DNA of 64,000 nt from Lingula anatina. Its lineage: Eukaryota; Brachiopoda; Lingulata; Lingulida; Lingulidae. The notes under the pieces were generated by a model, which saw only the letters and a program-made list of their open reading frames with translations, did no database searches and had not been told where the DNA came from. The stretch spans positions 124,001-188,000 of the forward strand of contig NW_019775762.1 in NCBI RefSeq assembly GCF_001039355.2, read 5' to 3'. The position numbers and the translations under genes were made by a program. Positions 58,756 through 61,612 of the stretch are shown piece after piece (the stretch's first letter is position 1; every line of letters starts with the position of its first letter).

Positions 58756-61183
58756 CAAATTTCCATTTATCATGGTTCTCTTTTTCAATTATTTTTTTAA
58801 TGCATCTGTGTGATGTAACATCTATGATATGAAAGTATAACATGCACAATGTAGAAAATTTGTAATCGATCTAACTACACATCTTTTTTTGTGGCCAATA
58901 AAAGATAAATACAGAAATAATGAGGAAAGTGCACAGCGATGGCAATGACACAGGTGCTGGTTGTATGACCATAAGTCAAGCTGCGTAGTGTTTGTCCATA
59001 AAAGAAATGAAAATAAAACATTGAGATAGAAATGAGATGAAATATATTAAAAATATTTTAATATTTACCTTTTCTTTTACTAGTATTTTATTTTAAGCAA
59101 ATATCTTTGTATGTTAAAATGATCCATCATGACACTTGTGTTTCAGATTTTTTTTTTGCATTCCCATAACCTTTTTATACTAGCAGGAATGATCTATCTC
59201 AGTAGTTATTCTTGCTAAGGCACAGTCAATTTAAACAGCTCTACTATCTGGCACGCTCCCTTGCAAAGTAACATGAACAGCACCATGGACCACAAAGTTT
59301 TCCCTACTTTACCTAAGTTATTTACATTACAAGGGGGCATGCTACACATTTAAGCCACTTAAGCTGAATGCAAATTAGATCATTTGGAGGACTGTCAGAA
59401 AATGTCCCTGGTCCACCCCTGAGAGATCTGCTGCTGATATATATACTTTTCTCCTGTAAACTCTCCAACCCAGGGTACATGCCACTTACCTAAACTGTAA
59501 AATATTTATTTGTTGAGTTCCGTCTATGTCAGCAAAGAGCCTTGTCAGTGCCGCGGCTAACTGTGTGGAAAGCTCTTGGAATTCTGGGCTATACCTGTCT
59601 GACAATGCTGGGTGATAGTCCATGGACGTGATGTTGATTGTGACTCGAAAATATTCTGAAATATTCAATTGTTGGAAGAAAAGTGAGAGATGAGTGGAGA
59701 TCTTAGGTCACATTCAGAACAGTGGACCAACTAGTCTGCGGGTCAAATATGGTGACCCACTAAAAGGCTTACCATCTAGTCTTCTAGTAGACTCTGAACA
59801 GGTTCTCCAAGAGGAAGTATTCAAGTGGGTCGGCCATATTTGACCCTTGGACTAGTTAGTCCACTGCTCTGAATGCTGCCTTAGAGGGCAAGGGGGATAA
59901 AGTGGCAATGTTTTGAAGCTGATTTTTTTTTACATGGACACTTATTTCATGACAAGATGGCTTATTTCTATATTCATTTACTAGTCTTCACAAAGTAGAA
60001 TAAAAAATGTACTAGTAAGTGGCAAAAAAGGCTCTTTTATATTTATAAAAAAGCCAGTAAATAAACATATCCCCATCATTAGAAGTGTATTGGCTAACTT
60101 TCAAACTAACCAGTAAATCTGCACTAGCAAACTGCTTTCGGAAACATATATCAATCTTCAAGAAATAATCATTTTCTTTTTTCATAATTGTCATCATAGA
60201 CCATATTACAGTGTTTCCATCTTTAGTAACATGTTCAATACCCCATCAAGAAAAAGGTTAAATATACTTTCATTATTATTTTACCACCCCTTAAAAATAC
60301 CAAGTTGATTGTTAGCATGCCAGGGCGGTTCTTCAATGTCTAAGAGAACTTAGAACACAATGTGATTTTAATGTACATAGATTGTCTTCCATCCACAATC
60401 ATGCAAAAACTGTTAACAATACTTGTCTTGTTCTCAGTTGTTTAATAGGATTTTCTAAAAACAAAAGTTAATTTCATGCAAACCTGAACATGTCTACTTG
60501 ATACTGTTGGCTCTTTCATTTTAACAATTTTTTTTTCTCAAAAAGAAAATGAGCTGACAATAAGAACATTAATTGCAAAGAACAAAAGACTCCATTTTTT
60601 TCAAATGCTAATCACAGCTGCTAAATCATCTTTCTCAAATTTCTTTTTTTACCTTGTATTAGAATCCCAGCTCTTATATAATAAATTTCAGTGAACCAGT
60701 GACAATTAAACATTTGCTATTTTCAGTCAAGTTATGATATAAAGCAGAAACCTTTAACAAGCTTTTGGCATGAACAAAAGGTACATGTAAAAACATTTTT
60801 GGACAATCACAGTTGGGTTAACTGGTTACCATGGGGTCACATATTTAAATTTTACCATTAGGATTTAGTGTTAAAGAACAATCAACAAACGCAAATTATT
60901 GTTTCCATCATTGATGATCTAAGTGATTTAAAAACAGATTAAAAGTTAATAAAACTTGACTCATTAACTCTACCATTAGAACTAAATTACAATTGCTACC
61001 AATGAATACCTATGGCTTAACTGTCTTGAAGTACTGAAAACTAAAATGTTACAAGTTGAAAAAATTAGTTGCCTACTTCACATTTACTTAAATTAACATA
61101 ACGGTAGTTAGAATTTTTTTTAATAACTGTTAATCACTAAATCTAACTTATACCTTGTCTCCCACCACTAGAGGGCGTTGTAG
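16..61183 (-). CDS. HSPG2: Perlecan (basement-membrane heparan sulfate proteoglycan), partial, about 60 exons
   Basis: One split gene, transcribed right to left. Perlecan is a secreted proteoglycan of basement membranes that links laminin, nidogen, collagen IV and growth factors. The domain order visible here is SEA, an unassigned 179-residue domain, 7 LDLa, Ig, 3 LDLa, Ig, three laminin IV units with laminin-EGF modules, then 11 Ig domains (the last cut by the window edge). SEA + LDLa + Ig + laminin IV/EGF + Ig array in this order is known only from perlecan. Exons were set by AG/GT signals and continuous phase. Every module boundary is phase 1, and LDLa and one-exon Ig modules are symmetric 1-1. 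The N-terminus and the C-terminal laminin G region lie outside the window. Exons inside the N run are missing. Introns not listed separately are about 100-900 bp, A+T-rich, and I saw nothing in them. Family assignment is very secure; single exon edges may be off by a few bases. Confidence 0.95.
526..1195 (-). CDS. HSPG2: Domain IV Ig 10, two exons
   Basis: Exons 1030-1195 (phase 1 to 2; [38 protein letters not shown]) and 526-623 (phase 2 to 1; [29 protein letters not shown]). The intron cuts strand E, inside VL-R-IYN. A complete I-set Ig. A CT-rich low-complexity tract (800-960) lies in the intron. Confidence 0.93.
800..990. repeat. CT-rich low-complexity tract with (CA)n
   Basis: Long pyrimidine-rich stretch (CTCTCTCT runs) with CACACACA patches, in the intron inside Ig 10. 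Confidence 0.9.
1680..2235 (-). CDS. HSPG2: Domain IV Ig 9, two exons
   Basis: Exons 2123-2235 (phase 1 to 0; [34 protein letters not shown]) and 1680-1827 (phase 0 to 1; [45 protein letters not shown]). The split follows the WFK triplet directly. The correct frame of the second exon is not the longest open frame there; the DAGRYRC motif and phase settle it. Confidence 0.94.
2805..3584 (-). CDS. HSPG2: Domain IV Ig 8, two exons
   Basis: Exons 3483-3584 (phase 1-1; [26 protein letters not shown]) and 2805-2984 (phase 1-1; [48 protein letters not shown]). The split lies between the first cysteine and the Trp. A complete I-set Ig with DAGNYVC. Confidence 0.94.
3875..4153 (-). CDS. HSPG2: Domain IV Ig 7, one exon
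   Basis: Exon of 279 bp, phase 1-1: [67 protein letters not shown]. Canonical I-set Ig with a longer, Arg/Ser/Gln-rich C'-E segment ([17 protein letters not shown]). Confidence 0.95.
4446..5066 (-). CDS. HSPG2: Domain IV Ig 6, two exons
   Basis: Exons 4940-5066 (phase 1 to 2; [36 protein letters not shown]) and 4446-4600 (phase 2 to 1; [40 protein letters not shown]). The Arg codon after WT is split by the intron. Canonical I-set Ig; Glu-Gln-Gly replaces the usual Asp-Ala-Gly before TYVC. Confidence 0.94.
5265..5938 (-). CDS. HSPG2: Domain IV Ig 5, two exons
   Basis: Exons 5799-5938 (phase 1 to 0; [36 protein letters not shown]) and 5265-5382 (phase 0 to 1; [32 protein letters not shown]). 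A complete I-set Ig with DAGTYVC. The split is 11 residues past the Trp, in phase 0. Confidence 0.94.
6245..6527 (-). repeat. 91-bp tandem copies of an exon 3' edge with its donor site
   Basis: The last ~65 bp of Ig 4 exon 2, with its GTAAG donor, recurs at about 6433-6500 (nearly identical, three changes in the first 60 bases), at about 6341-6404 (more diverged) and, faintly, at about 6245. The period is 91-96 bp. Similarity falls with distance from the real exon. The nearest copy keeps the reading frame ([14 protein letters not shown]); the next has an in-frame TGA. Confidence 0.9.
6528..7265 (-). CDS. HSPG2: Domain IV Ig 4, two exons
   Basis: Exons 7113-7265 (phase 1-1; [35 protein letters not shown]) and 6528-6665 (phase 1-1; [29 protein letters not shown]). 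The split lies about eleven residues after the Trp. The second exon has its 3' part repeated three more times in the following intron (see repeat at 6245-6527). An (AAAT)n tract abuts the donor of the first exon. Confidence 0.94.
7063..7106. repeat. (AAAT)n microsatellite
   Basis: About eleven ATAA units, directly abutting the donor of the first Ig 4 exon (GTGAGCTATTTATTTA on the minus strand). Confidence 0.97.
7626..7892 (-). CDS. HSPG2: Domain IV Ig 3, one exon
   Basis: Exon of 267 bp, phase 1-1: [66 protein letters not shown]. Canonical I-set Ig. Both splice sites are clear, and the reading continues in phase into Ig 4. Confidence 0.95.
7913..8035. repeat. ATA/TAA-rich low-complexity tract
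   Basis: Imperfect (ATA)n/(TAA)n over about 120 bp, just upstream of Ig 3 in gene direction. Confidence 0.9.
8400..13824 (-). CDS. HSPG2: Domain IV Ig 2, split by a 5.2-kb intron
   Basis: Exons 13730-13824 (phase 1 to 0; [28 protein letters not shown]) and 8400-8568 (phase 0 to 1; [38 protein letters not shown]). Together they form a complete Ig with cysteines, Trp and DSGVYIC. The intron falls between the first cysteine and the Trp. It is by far the longest intron inside the Ig array and holds two foldback elements. Confidence 0.92.
9830..10174. mobile_element. Foldback element with TTAA ends (MITE-like)
   Basis: Perfect 23-bp terminal inverted repeats: TTAAAGGGATAATAACTCTT CGT at the left (9830-9852) and its complement at 10152-10174. 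TTAA at both outer ends fits a TTAA-targeting (piggyBac-type) insertion. About 345 bp, no coding capacity. A perfect 26-bp palindrome (10003-10028) sits at its exact centre. Confidence 0.8.
10977..11037. repeat. (ACAG)n microsatellite
   Basis: Imperfect ACAG/GACA tetranucleotide repeats in the 5.2-kb intron of Ig 2. Confidence 0.93.
12066..12232. mobile_element. Imperfect foldback element
   Basis: The stretch from TGAAAGTAGGTCTCAACT to its complement AGTTGAGATCAACTTTCA folds on itself around a near-perfect centre, AAACAAAGTAAC / GTTACTTTTGTTT. About 165 bp, non-coding. Called a MITE-like element on structure alone; only one copy was seen. Confidence 0.55.
14435..14707 (-). CDS. HSPG2: Domain IV Ig 1, one exon
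   Basis: Exon of 273 bp, phase 1-1. Core: [66 protein letters not shown]. Canonical I-set Ig with both cysteines and the Trp. First of the tandem Ig array of perlecan domain IV, which in vertebrates binds nidogen, fibronectin and collagen IV. Confidence 0.94.
14958..16240 (-). CDS. HSPG2: Laminin-EGF modules of unit 3
   Basis: Exons 16124-16240 ([36 protein letters not shown]), 15715-15842 ([32 protein letters not shown]), 15356-15442 ([26 protein letters not shown]) and 14958-15019 ([21 protein letters not shown]). The first two have the same length class as their counterparts in units 1 and 2 (117 and 128 bp). The third counterpart is cut in two by an extra phase-2 intron. This tract ends domain III, and the next exon starts the Ig array. 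Confidence 0.93.
16607..18217 (-). CDS. HSPG2: Laminin IV (LamB) domain 3, four exons
   Basis: Exons 18032-18217, 17495-17590, 17090-17173 and 16607-16837 (186, 96, 84, 231 bp, all phase 0-0). Landmarks: [49 protein letters not shown], the helix [30 protein letters not shown], exit [13 protein letters not shown]. The last exon of 231 bp equals the sum of the two corresponding exons of domain 2 (119+112), so one intron is absent here. RGD occurs at 18035-18043 in the strand where domains 1 and 2 read LGN and LGD. Confidence 0.94.
17977..18026. repeat. (ATT)n microsatellite
   Basis: About fifteen ATT units that end two bases before the GTGAATTAATA donor of the LamB 3 exon 18032-18217. Confidence 0.95.
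18341..18611. repeat. (CA)n and scattered ACCGAGGACAT motifs
   Basis: A (CA)n run (18343-18365), then AACCGAGGACAT-like words near 18388, 18411, 18547 and 18594 among CACACGGACA repeats. Possibly a decayed satellite; function unknown. Confidence 0.7.
19276..20007. other. Assembly gap, 732 N
   Basis: A run of 732 N. It begins after an A+T-rich stretch and ends at a G homopolymer plus half of a foldback element (20008-20120) that also occurs at 48.0 and 61.4 kb. A repeat of that kind plausibly broke the assembly. Open reading frames spanning the N run are meaningless. Missing coding exons are expected here (see the unit 2 entry). Confidence 0.99.
20008..20120. mobile_element. Family B element, right half, next to the gap
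   Basis: GCCAGACATTTAAGCCACTT and GAATGCAATTTAGCGAG followed by GATTGATCGATCCAG match the right arm of the family B copies. Its left half is lost in the N run. Confidence 0.7.
20168..20818 (-). CDS. HSPG2: Laminin-EGF modules of unit 2 (incomplete because of the gap)
   Basis: Exons 20705-20818 ([33 protein letters not shown]) and 20168-20295 ([32 protein letters not shown]). The second ends in phase 2, but the next visible exon (18032-18217) begins in phase 0. By comparison with unit 1, three exons of about 137, 65 and 141 bp are expected in between, and they would restore phase exactly. They must lie in the N run at 19276-20007 or its flanks. Confidence 0.92.
20813..20910 (-). repeat. 37-bp tandem array carrying a duplicated splice acceptor
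   Basis: GTCCTAGAACA, the junction of exon 20705-20818 with its acceptor (TGTTCTAG/GAC on the minus strand), recurs with its flanks at 20851 and 20889, spaced 36 and 38 bp. Three copies, all in the intron upstream of the exon in gene direction. Confidence 0.85.
20957..20993. repeat. (GT)n microsatellite
   Basis: Eighteen uninterrupted GT units in the intron before exon 20705-20818. Confidence 0.97.
21250..23214 (-). CDS. HSPG2: Laminin IV (LamB) domain 2, five exons
   Basis: Exons 23029-23214, 22626-22715, 22233-22316, 21823-21941 and 21250-21361 (186, 90, 84, 119, 112 bp). Landmarks: [47 protein letters not shown], the helix [15 protein letters not shown] and [11 protein letters not shown], exiting through [14 protein letters not shown]. 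Exon sizes and phases repeat those of domain 1 almost exactly, so the whole unit was duplicated with its introns. The 84-bp exon has a minisatellite of its own acceptor edge in the upstream intron (22298-22540). Confidence 0.94.
22298..22540 (-). repeat. 28-bp tandem array carrying a duplicated splice acceptor
   Basis: The motif GATGTCATTACCCTGAAAT spans the 5' end of exon 22233-22316 and its AG acceptor. Related copies begin near 22333, 22361, 22390, 22418, 22446, 22481 and 22510, a period of about 28 bp with one longer step. The copy at 22361 keeps the whole acceptor and exon start (TTTCAGGGTAATGACAT on the minus strand). Confidence 0.85.
23606..23746 (-). CDS. HSPG2: Laminin-EGF module leading into laminin IV unit 2
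   Basis: Exon of 141 bp, phase 0-0: [44 protein letters not shown]. It completes one LE module and begins the next, which is interrupted by laminin IV domain 2. The longest open frame over this stretch is a different, shifted frame; the cysteine pattern and both splice junctions show the reading used here is right. Confidence 0.92.
24167..25871 (-). CDS. HSPG2: Laminin-EGF modules of unit 1
   Basis: Exons 25755-25871 ([36 protein letters not shown]), 25380-25507 ([32 protein letters not shown]), 24524-24660 ([32 protein letters not shown]) and 24167-24231 ([20 protein letters not shown]). Spacing of cysteines and the C.C.GH....C.....C..C.HNT.G..C..C..G..GD pattern are diagnostic of laminin-type EGF repeats. 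These form rigid rods between laminin IV domains. Exon phases run 0, 0-to-2, 2-to-1, 1-to-0. Confidence 0.93.
26374..28210 (-). CDS. HSPG2: Laminin IV (LamB) domain 1, five exons
   Basis: Exons 28031-28210, 27707-27802, 27283-27366, 26756-26901 and 26374-26485 (180, 96, 84, 146, 112 bp; phases 0,0,0,0-to-2,2-to-0). Landmarks: [36 protein letters not shown], the helix [18 protein letters not shown], and LDTAVTT at the end, followed by the cysteine-rich exit [14 protein letters not shown] that restarts the EGF module. This is the standard perlecan domain III laminin IV fold, a beta-rich module inserted in an LE module. Exon 26756-26901 contains RGD (26863-26871) in PRRGDQT, a possible integrin motif. 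Confidence 0.94.
28549..28673 (-). CDS. HSPG2: Laminin-EGF half module before laminin IV unit 1
   Basis: Exon of 125 bp, phase 1 to 0. It encodes [18 protein letters not shown], then [15 protein letters not shown] and the Gln at its end. The CFCFGIT.QC.SS motif is the usual N-terminal half of the laminin-EGF module that is interrupted by a laminin IV domain. The same motif heads unit 2 (exon 23606-23746), where it reads [12 protein letters not shown]. Confidence 0.92.
29023..29310 (-). CDS. HSPG2: Ig domain B, one exon, closing domain II
   Basis: Exon of 288 bp, phase 1-1. Core elements: [66 protein letters not shown] complete I-set Ig. Its position, directly before the first laminin unit, matches the single domain II Ig of vertebrate perlecan better than Ig A does. 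The segment between the Trp and strand E is long and basic ([17 protein letters not shown]). Confidence 0.93.
29947..29975 (-). repeat. Dispersed copy of the LDLa 10 acceptor edge
   Basis: About 29 bp (ending CTGCAAGACAAGA on the plus strand) match the start of exon 30421-30552 and its acceptor with about three substitutions and one G fewer. It lies about 590 bp from the source, on the other side of that exon, beside a poly-A run (29923-29943). No LDLa coding continues from it. Confidence 0.7.
30421..30552 (-). CDS. HSPG2: LDLa repeat 10
   Basis: Exon of 132 bp, phase 1-1: [43 protein letters not shown]. Six cysteines, CDG and DSSDE are present; Tyr at the docking position. The acceptor edge of this exon has a second, decayed copy about 590 bp away at 29947-29975. 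Confidence 0.93.
30880..30996 (-). CDS. HSPG2: LDLa repeat 9, with ligand-docking Trp
   Basis: Exon of 117 bp, phase 1-1: [19 protein letters not shown], then [19 protein letters not shown]. This is the only LDLa in the window with Trp two residues before the fourth cysteine together with a full acidic cage. In LDL-receptor family modules that arrangement binds a ligand lysine. It is the best candidate here for a true ligand-binding LDLa. Confidence 0.93.
31417..31560 (-). CDS. HSPG2: LDLa repeat 8
   Basis: Exon of 144 bp, phase 1-1. A Gly/Pro linker ([12 protein letters not shown]) leads to [36 protein letters not shown]. It has CDG and DRSDE calcium ligands and Tyr at the ligand-docking position, unlike the first block. 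It is the first member of the second LDLa block. Confidence 0.93.
31954..32503 (-). CDS. HSPG2: Ig domain A (I-set) between the two LDLa blocks
   Basis: Exons 32376-32503 (phase 1 to 0) and 31954-32092 (phase 0 to 1). The first half carries [32 protein letters not shown]; the second carries [21 protein letters not shown] and TARLIV. Both core cysteines, the Trp and the DSGVYEC motif are present, so this is a canonical I-set Ig. In human perlecan one Ig closes domain II. Here an Ig sits in the middle of the LDLa series, and the split falls after the Trp in phase 0. Confidence 0.93.
32504..34621 (-). other. HSPG2: 2.1-kb intron between LDLa 7 and Ig A
   Basis: A+T-rich, with the 33-bp tandem repeat (33341-33432). 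Nothing else recognised. Confidence 0.8.
33341..33432. repeat. 33-bp tandem repeat, nearly three copies
   Basis: AGTCTCAGGTATAGTTTTAA recurs at 33343, 33376 and 33409 (period 33). Because 33 is a multiple of three it leaves a small open frame on the plus strand, which has no other sign of coding. Confidence 0.85.
34622..34732 (-). CDS. HSPG2: LDLa repeat 7
   Basis: Exon of 111 bp, phase 1-1: [36 protein letters not shown]. It is the last of the first LDLa block and the shortest, with no linker before the first cysteine. Calcium motif DRSDE is intact. Confidence 0.93.
36035..36061. repeat. (CA)n microsatellite beside LDLa 6
   Basis: CACACACG/(CA)n, eleven bases below the GTATG donor of LDLa 6. 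Confidence 0.95.
36074..36190 (-). CDS. HSPG2: LDLa repeat 6
   Basis: Exon of 117 bp, phase 1-1: [38 protein letters not shown] complete six-cysteine module with the DGSDE motif. It belongs to the CDR sub-family. Its donor is followed directly by a (CA)n tract in the intron (36035-36061). Confidence 0.93.
36241..36286. repeat. (ATA)n microsatellite
   Basis: About fifteen AAT units, 50 bp above LDLa 6. Confidence 0.97.
37021..37067. repeat. (AAT)n microsatellite
   Basis: Imperfect AAT/AGT trinucleotide run. Confidence 0.95.
37339..37521. mobile_element. Foldback element with ~60-bp inverted arms
   Basis: Arms share GCACAAATGCCCAAATTAAC, AATTAAGTACCC and TTAGTAGCCA in opposite orientation, separated by a short loop (near 37425). 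About 180 bp, non-coding. Single copy in the window. Confidence 0.75.
38170..38286 (-). CDS. HSPG2: LDLa repeat 5
   Basis: Exon of 117 bp, phase 1-1: [38 protein letters not shown]. All six cysteines and the DNTDE motif are present; Lys at the docking position. An aromatic Trp replaces the usual Phe before the second cysteine. Confidence 0.93.
39711..39827 (-). CDS. HSPG2: LDLa repeat 4
   Basis: Exon of 117 bp, phase 1-1: [38 protein letters not shown]. Six cysteines and the DGTDE calcium motif are present. CDR replaces CDG, as in repeats 5 to 7, which marks these four as a sub-family probably made by local duplication. Confidence 0.93.
41640..41685. repeat. (CA)n/(TA)n microsatellite
   Basis: CACACA, TATATA, CACACACA run just below the donor of LDLa 3. 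Confidence 0.95.
41699..41815 (-). CDS. HSPG2: LDLa repeat 3
   Basis: Exon of 117 bp, phase 1-1, the commonest LDLa exon length in this gene. It encodes [21 protein letters not shown] and then [17 protein letters not shown], with six cysteines and a complete DxSDE calcium motif. Asn replaces the Gly after the fourth-cysteine Asp, and Arg sits at the ligand-docking position. It is preceded on the genomic side of its donor by a (CA)n/(TA)n tract. Confidence 0.93.
43864..44010 (-). CDS. HSPG2: LDLa repeat 2, with an expanded loop
   Basis: Exon of 147 bp, phase 1-1, starting [13 protein letters not shown] and ending [18 protein letters not shown]. The second half is nearly identical to repeat 1, which suggests a tandem duplication. 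Between the second and third cysteines there are 12 residues ([12 protein letters not shown]) where neighbours have about six. The insertion is Gly/Ala/Ser-rich. Calcium ligands (DG, D, DNTDE) are intact, so the module should still fold. Confidence 0.92.
44834..45048. mobile_element. MITE-like element, family A, copy 1
   Basis: Begins AAAGCCCCCTTTTCACTGGGC and ends GCCATTCAGTGTAAAGGGAG, imperfect terminal inverted repeats. About 215 bp. A homologous copy lies at 62957-63190; both share GGTCCCATTTGAGAGTAAAA-like and GCGATGCCA internal blocks. Confidence 0.8.
45955..46243. mobile_element. MITE-like element, family C, copy 1
   Basis: Arms of about 80 bp: GGCCATTCAGAATAGATGAT at left and the complement ATCATCTATTCTGAAAATGG CC at right, with matching AAATATGGC and CTTCAAAAG blocks. 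About 290 bp, locally richer in G+C than its surroundings. Confidence 0.85.
46536..46695. repeat. CA-rich minisatellite-like tract
   Basis: Imperfect ACACATGCAT/ACACAC tract closing with a pure (AC)n run (46664-46695). Confidence 0.92.
47991..48242. mobile_element. MITE-like element, family B, copy 1
   Basis: Long inverted arms: GGATCGATCTATCTACAAGG at left, and CCTTGGAGATGGATCGACTC at right; inner parts TTAAATTGCAAGCAACTTAA and AGCAATTTAGCG. The central hairpin (GCTTCAGTAGG / CCTACTGAAGC) is nearly perfect. About 250 bp. Another copy at 61387-61612 and fragments at 20008 and 59333. Confidence 0.8.
48977..49222. mobile_element. MITE-like element with 17-bp inverted ends
   Basis: Terminal inverted repeat AAGCCTAGATTACATTT at left and its complement AAATGTAATCTAGGCTT at right. 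About 245 bp, non-coding. Single copy seen. Confidence 0.75.
49704..49850 (-). CDS. HSPG2: LDLa repeat 1
   Basis: Exon of 147 bp, phase 1-1. A Pro/Thr-rich linker ([10 protein letters not shown]) precedes a complete six-cysteine LDLa module: [14 protein letters not shown], then [18 protein letters not shown]. The calcium-cage residues of the C-terminal half (CDG, D, DNSDE) are all present. LDLa modules are small calcium-dependent ligand-binding units; in perlecan they form domain II and can bind lipoproteins. The residue two before the fourth cysteine is Gln, not the Trp used for lysine docking. A 5.7-kb intron separates it from the unassigned domain. Confidence 0.93.
53631..53673. repeat. 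(CT)n microsatellite
   Basis: Pure CT run of more than 30 bp. Confidence 0.97.
54600..54637. repeat. (TC)n microsatellite
   Basis: Pure TC run of about 37 bp. Confidence 0.97.
55586..56122 (-). CDS. HSPG2: Single-exon 179-residue all-beta domain of unknown family
   Basis: One large exon, phase 1-1, 537 bp, open throughout. AG acceptor TTCATTGTAG and donor GTAAGATG are good, and both junctions fit (SEA before, first LDLa after). I do not recognise the family. Visible features: only two cysteines, Cys7 (in RPCPPF) and Cys36 (in AFACDGYV), likely disulfide-linked; GNNWAN at 22-27; alternating hydrophobic strands near 39-47, 53-61, 67-75, 130-135 and 158-169; [10 protein letters not shown] at 96-105; an acidic stretch FDDDITEN at 135-142; RRTYALQ at 156-162. 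This reads as a beta-sandwich with no obvious helix. Classical vertebrate perlecan has no such domain between SEA and LDLa. Extracellular location follows from its neighbours. A carbohydrate- or calcium-binding role would be a guess. Confidence 0.85.
56123..58562 (-). other. HSPG2: 2.4-kb intron between SEA and the unassigned domain
   Basis: A+T-rich, one short (AT)n tract (57001-57019). Nothing else seen. Confidence 0.8.
57001..57019. repeat. (AT)n microsatellite
   Basis: Nine AT units. Confidence 0.93.
58563..59655 (-). CDS. HSPG2: SEA domain (perlecan domain I), two exons
   Basis: Exons 59490-59655 (phase 1 to 2) and 58563-58714 (phase 2 to 1). The first encodes the typical SEA start [17 protein letters not shown], the amphipathic segment [11 protein letters not shown] and ends INILQF. 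The split Arg then leads into [11 protein letters not shown], and the second exon closes with a helix ([11 protein letters not shown]) and the RVSPLGFSF strand. SEA domains occur in heavily glycosylated extracellular proteins, and perlecan domain I carries one next to its heparan sulfate sites. The segment GSLMV lies where self-cleaving SEA domains carry G/SVVV. One N-glycosylation sequon (NIT) is present. The intron of 775 bp between the exons holds an (AAAT)n tract and one MITE fragment. The fold call is confident; autoproteolysis is inference. Confidence 0.9.
58725..58755. repeat. (AAAT)n microsatellite
   Basis: About seven AAAT units directly upstream of the acceptor of the second SEA exon; it replaces a usual polypyrimidine tract with TTTATTTATTTA in transcript sense. 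Confidence 0.95.
59333..59440. mobile_element. Family B element, diverged fragment
   Basis: GGGGGCATGCTACACATTTA AGCCACTTAAGCTGAATGCA AATTAGATC resembles the right arm of family B. Diverged beyond that; lies in the intron between the two SEA exons. Confidence 0.55.
59705..59884. mobile_element. MITE-like element, family C, copy 2
   Basis: Arms GTCACATTCAGAACAGTGGA CCAACTAGTC and complement GACTAGTTAGTCCACTGCTC TGAATG, with GGTCAAATATGG near each. About 180 bp. It shares the ATTCAGA... AAATATGGC pattern of copy 1. It lies only 50 bp upstream of the acceptor of the first SEA exon. Confidence 0.8.
61154..61183 (-). CDS. HSPG2: Candidate 30-bp linker mini-exon upstream of SEA
   Basis: On the minus strand a TTCTAG acceptor is followed by 30 bp and a GTATAAG donor. 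The piece is phase 1 at both ends, so it joins the SEA exon in frame. It would encode TTPSSGGRQ and then the split Glu that starts the SEA domain. A Thr/Ser/Pro/Gly linker is what precedes SEA in many proteins, and Ser-Gly is the core of a glycosaminoglycan attachment site, the main function of perlecan domain I. The call rests only on splice signals and phase. The same bases also resemble a CTCF core motif, and a 30-bp match can arise by chance. Confidence 0.35.
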
Positions 61184-61386
61184 CTAGAATGTATGAAAGT
61201 ATAAGGTTCAGTATGAATGTAAAACATTTAATATTCTCTGCTCTAGGGGTAAATGAATAAAGCATGAGCTATGCTGGTCTGTGCAAAAACAAAAATGTCT
61301 CAATCTAAAATAGGATGTTCCTATGTACGAAGCCTTTAAAAATAAAGCAAGGTTGGGATTGCACCTAAAATGATGGCACTGAAAGA

Positions 61387-61612
61387 GACCATTCCCACAG
61401 ATATTCAGATCGATCTGTCCCCCTGGGGAGTCTCACTAGATTGCTGTCAGCTTAACCGGCTTAAATGTCTGTCCCGCCTACTAAAAGCTGTACGGGGGTA
61501 ATTAACTTATATGTGAGCTGGGCGCCCGGAAGCTGACAGCAATTTAGCGTGAACCCGCAGGGAGTTAGGTCGATCCAGATAGATCGATCTAAATCTGTGG
61601 GAATCCAGTTAA
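61387..61612. mobile_element. MITE-like element, family B, copy 2
   Basis: Arms ATTCCCACAGATATTCAGAT CGATCTG and the complement AGATCGATCTAAATCTGTGG GAAT; inner GATTGCTGTCAGCTTAA and AGCTGACAGCAATTTAGCG; centre with TTAAATGTCTGTCCCGCC as in copy 1. About 225 bp, 200 bp above the candidate mini-exon. Confidence 0.8.
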
